Shown: one piece after another, positions 59,091 through 64,000 of the stretch | Numbering within the stretch: the first letter of the stretch is position 1 | Layout of the letters: every line of letters starts with the position of its first letter | DNA from: Xestospongia bergquistia | Taxonomy: Eukaryota > Porifera > Demospongiae > Haplosclerida > Petrosiidae | Direction of reading: 5' to 3' | Length of the DNA: 64,000 bases | Assembly (NCBI GenBank): GCA_963965975.1 | Contig: OZ014412.1 | Location: 14,522,849 to 14,586,848 of the forward strand | Notes under the pieces: model-generated | Database searches by the model: none | What the model was told of the DNA's origin: nothing | What the model saw: the letters and a program-made list of their open reading frames with translations, nothing else | Translations under genes and position numbers: made by a program

Positions 59091-60435
59091 AAGGTGAAAG
59101 TAAACAAGAAGTTGGTTCAACAACATCTTAGTGTCACAGTGGGGAGGTTGTTACACTGAAAGTCATTAGCAACACACAGACTGGACTGGTAAGTAAAGAG
59201 GATGAAAATAATCTAGACGCTCTTGTTAAGAAGTTAAGAGATATGTCAGGTATATTAATATCATTATTCACATGTACATGTATGTGAATTAAATCTTTTT
59301 AGGTTTGTCAATTGAAGTATTCACTGATGCTAGCAACACTTTTACAGGCTTATTGTTTTAAGACAGTGTTATGAATTCTGTCTTTGATTTGAATCCTGAA
59401 GTAATTGTTGTTGATGCTACTTATAAACTGAACAATTTGAGAATGCCTTTGTATTTATTGATATACATTGATGGCAATGTCCAGGGTGAAATAGTGCTGA
59501 TGTTCTTGATGACGATGGAAACAGAAGAAGCCATAACCAAATGGTCCAAACCTTTAGGCGCACAAATCCCAAATGGGAATGTACTAAGGTTGTGATGAGT
59601 GATAAAGACTTCAAAGAAAGGACAGTTTTCAATAAAGAGTTTCCTAATGCTACATTACACATTTGATTGTTTCATGTCCTGAGAAGCTTCAGAAGAAAAG
59701 TAACAACAAACAAACTGAGTATTTTTCCAGGTGAAAGAGATCATGTCTTAGAAATTATTTCTAAGCTAGCGTGTTCAAAGTCAGAGTTGGAGTATGATGA
59801 GCACTACCAGGCTCTTCTGAAATCATGACTAAAAACTATGATAACATATTACAACACTAACTGGCACGGAATTCGCCAGCAGTGGGTTGCACATTACAAG
59901 GAAGTTTTTTTCACCTTGGAGAAAGAATCAACAATAGGCTGGAAAACATCAATGGTAAAATAAAAAGTGTCTGTTGTAGGTAAGACTTCAACAATGATGC
60001 ACGTGACATTCATGTTAATCATTATTATTAAATAGGAACAGTAGTTAGTCAAAGTTTTTTAATCAGTATTTTGCTGTACTAGCTACTCTGAGGAATGAGC
60101 ATGACCATGGAACTCTAATGGCTCTTGTTAAGTGAAATGTTATGTTACTGACCCTATTGAAGTGGAGTATGCATCGATTTTGACACCTTACACATTAAGG
60201 TATTATTCCTTAATATTGTTTTTTTCATATTATCATTATCACTATTATTGTAGATTTGTGTCTAAGCAACTTAACCTAAATGTAGTATTACTAGTATTAG
60301 TAGGATTATCTTTGAATCAGAAAATGAATGCAAAGTTGTATCTTTGGCAGGAATTCTACAAGCCACAATTACAGTGTGCCTTTTGGACTTTCGGACAGTT
60401 ACCCTGTCGTCACCTTTTTGCGGTGAGAGAAAGGG
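59091..60435 (+). mobile_element. MULE-like transposase gene, copy 2, catalytic and SWIM part
   Basis: The MULE reading resumes with VKVNKKLVQQHLSVT. After introns it reads LSIEVFTDASNTF near 59,307. The RNase-H-like core follows: NPEVIVVDATYKLNNLRMPL, YLLIYIDGNVQGEIVL and VVMSDKDFKERTVFNKEF, then LHICLFHVLRSFRRKV, an order like ZSWIM1/3 and MULE transposases (first Asp in VVDATYK, second in MSDKDF). Near 59,730 comes LEIISKLACSKSELEYDEHY. The SWIM finger QCAFWT then LPCRHLFAVRE ends at 60,430; it has lost its first Cys. Stops and frame changes are present (for example near 59,360 and 59,827), so it is dead. It supplies the core deleted from the 37-38 kb copy. Confidence 0.82.
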
Positions 60436-60475
60436 GCAAATTCCTTTTATTTATTTACTCCTTTAAATTACTGTA

Positions 60476-60935
60476 GTCCATCAACCACTATGGTATGTTT
60501 GTTGTTCTTGAGACCATTTCCATGAACACTTGAACACACATGTTGTCCTTAGCAATGAATACAGGTTACTAGTTTTGTAATACTTTTAACTTGTGTAATT
60601 ATGTGAACATATCATATATGAAATGGTACAATTTATTAGTTTGAGTCAAGCATGACATTCAGGACTTCATTATCAAGTTCATTATCAAGTTACTACAGTC
60701 ATAATCATAACTGCTCTCTTTCTCTGTTTTAATATCTGAGCAATATTCAAAAACCTGATCAAAATTACTTGTTGTTTTATAGTAGTAATTATTGAATATT
60801 ATATTGTTAATTTTATATAACAAATTAACAGCAAAACTTATAAGAACAGGTAAATAAGAAATATTTTTAATTAGCATTCCACGTGTCCCAAAAATTGTGG
60901 TTATTAATGAAGGTGGGCGTGTCACGAATTTGGCA
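60476..60935. mobile_element. fourth copy of the CCCTTAGAGG MITE family, ends missing
   Basis: It shares CATCAACCACTATGGTATG, CTTGAACACACATG and, after an extra 230-base segment, ACTTATAAGAACAGGTAAAT, GCATTCCACGTGTC and AATGAAGGTGGGC with 52,332-52,681. Neither TIR is found. It is either truncated or the parent of the shorter copies. Confidence 0.65.
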
Positions 60936-60949
60936 GGTTTGTCAAAGTA

Positions 60950-61225
60950 AAGTATCAAAGAAGACCTCAAAATGTCAAGCCACACATTCTATATTACAAG
61001 ACTTCACCCCTCAGATGAAACTCCACCAGTGTCTCCACAGCAACCATGCAATAATGTGTATGATCTCTTCTCAGTCAAAGGCAAGACCAACACAATTGCT
61101 TTGACAATTCATGTAAACATGGCAGTCCTTCCCATGGAACTAGACACAGGGGCTTCTCTGTCCTTAATTAGTGAAGATACTCCTCCTCTTTTTTTGTCTT
61201 GGGTTAATAGTAATGCACAAGGCTT
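60950..61225 (+). mobile_element. Gypsy-type retroelement fragment (protease region, fossil)
   Basis: A short plus-strand piece encodes an LHPSDETPPVSPQQP linker and the protease motif MELDTGASLSLISEDT, closely like the protease of the complete-ended element at 46.2-50.0 kb. No LTR is attached. It is a truncated fossil from a related family and is cut off by a LINE fragment. Confidence 0.75.
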
Positions 61226-61229
61226 TACA

Positions 61230-62200
61230 TAAGAAGTAATTGTAAATGGTTTTCTATCTTCTAAATCTTGAGTCACCCCTTGTGTTCTCCAAGGTTCGAT
61301 TCTTGGTCCTCTCCTATTCATCATCTATACAAATGACATTGATAAACTACCACTCCTCTCTTCAGTAACTCACACCCATTATACTGATTACATTCTTCTA
61401 TGTTAAGAAATTTTTCTCCATATTTAATGTCCACTGTTCAATCCAACATCAATCTCATTACATCATGGATTAGCACTCATCATCTCACTGTCAACTCCAA
61501 AAAAAATACATGATGATCTTATGCAAGTCTCCCTCTTGTTCAACCTCCTTCTCTCCTCTTTTCTTAAATGATTCTCAACTTGAACATGTCACATCCAGTC
61601 TCTCCACTCTAAAGCTTGTCAAACAATTGGGATCATCTACTGGAACTTCTATCAGCATGCTTTCCTCAAACACTTTTCACTTTATATTCCTCTCTTGTCA
61701 ATCCCTATTTTACCTATGGCTTCTTTGTTCGTGACCCACCACTTTCTTTTATAAATTATGAAATTTTCAAACAACAACAACAATTTGCTCTTAAAATGTG
61801 CTACCATAAATGGGAGAATGATTACTCATCTCTTCTCTCAAGTTTAAACCTTCTGCTCCTCTCAACTTGTCACTCTTTCTAAATTATGCCTTTTCAATAA
61901 AAATACTAACAACCTCCTTTTATTTTCCTTCTGATGTTTTAACCACAATTCTCCTCCAAGTCATGCTTCTCAACACTTTGACCGTCTCACCTTTAACATC
62001 CCTTTTTCCCACTCATCTGCTTCACAAATTCATCTGTCCTTTCTATTTTCTTTCTGTGGAATTCACTTCCTTATCATGTGAAATGTAACTTATCTTTAAT
62101 CACTTTTAAATGTAAAGTAAATATGCTTATTTACTAATCATCACTTGCTATCACTTATCACATAAAAACTTATCAGATACCATCAATAATTTATTTTATC
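61230..62200 (+). mobile_element. LINE 3' end (RT thumb and C-terminus)
   Basis: Plus-strand frames give TPCVLQGSILGPLLFIIYTN then DIDKLP, the GxPQGSxLGPLLF and IND blocks, and TDYILL where YADDT is expected. There follow the C-terminal SSLVNPYFTYGFFVRDPP, FKQQQQFALKMCYHKWEN and FDRLTFNIPFSHSSAS, with SFCGIHFL like the terminal W/G-I-x-F/LWNSLP block of CR1/L2-type LINEs. Several frame changes and stops. A T-rich 3' stretch follows to about 62,260. Confidence 0.8.
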
Positions 62201-62204
62201 TCTG

Positions 62205-63600
62205 TCTTACTAATCATACTATATCCAGCATTTTAATAATATTTGTTTATTATTGTTCTATTCTGTTTGTGCCCTTTAATCTAGTAGTAGCTATTAGGCT
62301 TTTGTTTTGTCAATACAAAATTGGTTGCCTTTGTAATGTCTGTGCAGCAGATGCAATGCGGGCTCCATATATTGTCGAAGAGCAAAAACATTTGTCTCAT
62401 TTTATAGTATGTAAAAACAAAAGTGGTTCAAATTTGATCTTGAGTGAATGCTAAAACTAGTAAGTTTTGATAAAGGTTTTATTATACTGTTTTTGTCTAT
62501 ATACTGAAAGTGTACCAAATTTGGAAAATGCTTTTTATTCATATTGGGTCACATTTGTTGACACTGTAATTCACACAATAGTGTTGACAGCTCTATTGTA
62601 ATCATTTTGTATCTGAAAACCTGTTAAGAAGTGATATGAAGTGAGAGTGGTCTAGGCTATGTGACAAATTTGTAGATACTGCTAGACAATCATTAGTGTC
62701 ATCAAAGTTTAACATGTTATAATCCAGTACTTCCTATTGTTCTAACAATAGAGGCCTCTCAATGTCGTATTGGGTAGTGTTGTTATATGTGTGTAAAATT
62801 GACAGTGAAAGGCCAATTGCATATACATCTAGAACCTTCATGAAAGCAGTGATTAATTATTCTCAAATAAAGAAAAAGCATTATCCATAGTGTTTTGTAT
62901 TAAGAAGTTCCATTAGTATGTGTATGGCCACAGATTTCACCTGCTAATTGACCACAAGCCTCTAACTTCTATATATCTAGCCCAAATAAAAGCATAACCT
63001 CCTAATAGATAGTACCTAGTAAACTTCAGTAAAGAGTTTAACACTTTGTATGTGAAATTAATTATTATACTTCATTAATATTTTCTTAAGAATACTTTAA
63101 TAGTTGTGTCTCTGTTTGCAATAGAACGTTTTCTATTGGTTTACTATGTTTTATGCTTATCCAGTAAGATTATTTAGGATCTTATAATAGACTGAAGAGT
63201 TTAAGAACTAATAATTCTCTATCATCTCAAGCTCTACTGTTTTGTAATATTTTTGTACTAGAATGAGAATTTTGTAAAATTATTTTAGCTTTAGTAACTA
63301 TATACAAGAGCTAATACTGTACTAAAAACATTTCAAGTCAATGTACTAGAACTATTAATGATAATTCAATTACATATCTGTGGTGTGATAGAGTATGTTG
63401 TGGTTAATGTGTATTAAGTAGTGTCAATTAAGCTGGGTTCAAATTCACCTACTTCAATTTCAATACAATAGTATTTTTTTGCCAACAGATACCCTAATTC
63501 TAACTAAACAAACATTGCAAATTTACAAATTACAAGATGTGCTACTGGACCAAAAGGGACTCAAACAATCTAAGTAATGATGAAGGAATTTAAGGTAAAT
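62205..63600. other. gene-free AT-rich stretch
   Basis: No exon or bounded element recognised. A plus-strand frame at 62,269-62,454 includes CLCNVCAADAMRAPYIVEEQ but has no partner exon and no family I know. Confidence 0.45.
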
Positions 63601-63627
63601 AACGAATAAAGAGTATACTATTTAATG

Positions 63628-63999
63628 TTAAGGAAAGTAAAGATTAAAGAGTTCATAAGTTAATGTTTCGAGTATGCCTGCTACATAGTCGGATAAAGAG
63701 ATTACATTATTGCTAAGTCTTTCTTTGAGTTCCTTAATGTGTTGATCTTTCTCTATAGTTTCCTTTTCCTGACAAAGTGGACATGCACCTGCTGCAAGCT
63801 CCTGTATCAAAACCTCTATACTGGCTTGTTCTCTCTGAAATACCTCAACACATTCAAAGGTATTTGGATAGGATAACTACTCACTGTAGACAATTGGCCA
63901 ACCCTCCAAGTGATTGATTGTCTGTGGTCCTTCAATGTCACATAAGTTCCACACTGCTGTATGAAATGTTCCAGGTATCCATGTGATTATCAAAATACG
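63628..63999 (-). mobile_element. C-terminal fragment of a MULE-like transposase
   Basis: The minus strand from the window edge reads WIPGTFHTAVWNLCDIEG, PQTINHLEGWPIV, a stop, then YPNTFECVEVFQREQASIEV and on through ACPLCQEKETIEKDQHIKEL to a stop at 63,628. The block W-N-x(n)-R/Q-T-N-N-x-x-E-G-W-H followed by FQ.EQ is the conserved C-terminal region of many MULE/FLYWCH-associated transposases. Here N-N is I-N and the final His is Pro. It continues beyond the window. The in-frame stop makes a live copy unlikely. Confidence 0.65.
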
Positions 64000-64000
64000 T

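Noticed and set aside
61291-61306. GGTTCGATTCTTGG resembles a tRNA B-box
   Set aside because: It is the codons of the LINE QGSILGP block; no A-box or cloverleaf surrounds it.
63433-63449. GGGTTCAAATTCACC resembles a tRNA T-arm
   Set aside because: No upstream A-box at the right distance and no acceptor-stem pairing could be found.

Overview
The window is AT-rich animal DNA with short introns, large TE-filled introns and no bacterial-style operons. The best recognisable host proteins are a WDFY3/ALFY-type BEACH-family gene and an ankyrin - Roc/COR GTPase - death-domain gene. That pairing, with single-repeat ankyrin exons and introns of about 50-100 bases, suggests a demosponge (Amphimedon-like) genome. 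The organism is an inference; another early-branching animal is possible.

Layout. 1-14.4 kb: mostly gene-free, with decayed coding fragments (about 1.0-2.2, 4.7-5.1, 6.0-6.7 kb), a degenerate TTTTAG-rich tract (5.5-6.0 kb), a CT/CTGT microsatellite (8.7 kb), a broken C2H2 zinc-finger repeat-family gene (12.6-13.3 kb, minus) and a dispersed repeat (14.0-14.35 kb). 14.45-21.84 kb (minus): about 15 exons of a WDFY3 homologue, from the N-terminal helical region to the lectin-like domain. Several frames are disrupted and the BEACH, WD40 and FYVE parts are absent, so it reads as a 3'-truncated pseudogene. 21.86-23.82 kb: a TIR-flanked DNA element whose spliced ORF has a MULE/ZSWIM-like N-terminus and a C-terminal PHD finger but no transposase core. 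24-26.1 kb: LINE and Penelope-like fossils, the latter beside a hammerhead-ribozyme-like motif.

27.05-51.88 kb (minus): an ankyrin-Roc-COR-death gene. The 3' exons are compact and splice cleanly in phase. The ankyrin exons are each exactly 99 nt and lie far apart in introns of up to about 10 kb. Those introns consist largely of duplicated blocks, some ending at ghost ankyrin-exon borders, and of inserted elements: a TA-flanked MITE, a TTAA-flanked MITE with an empty-site paralogue, MITEs with CCCTTAGAGG ends, a MULE copy, a LINE 5' fragment with a 2A-like motif, and a piggyBac copy split by a young Ty3/Gypsy-type LTR element.

52-64 kb: a second MULE copy whose coding region is split by a piggyBac element inserted at TTAA. 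That element's own target duplication was then hit by a 2.56-kb element with CACTRTG ends and a TTA duplication. Beyond lie a second gypsy-type fragment, a LINE 3' end and, at the right edge, the C-terminus of another MULE-like transposase.

No tRNA, rRNA or CRISPR was found. All identifications come from reading translated motifs by eye and from memory of the families; no database search was run.
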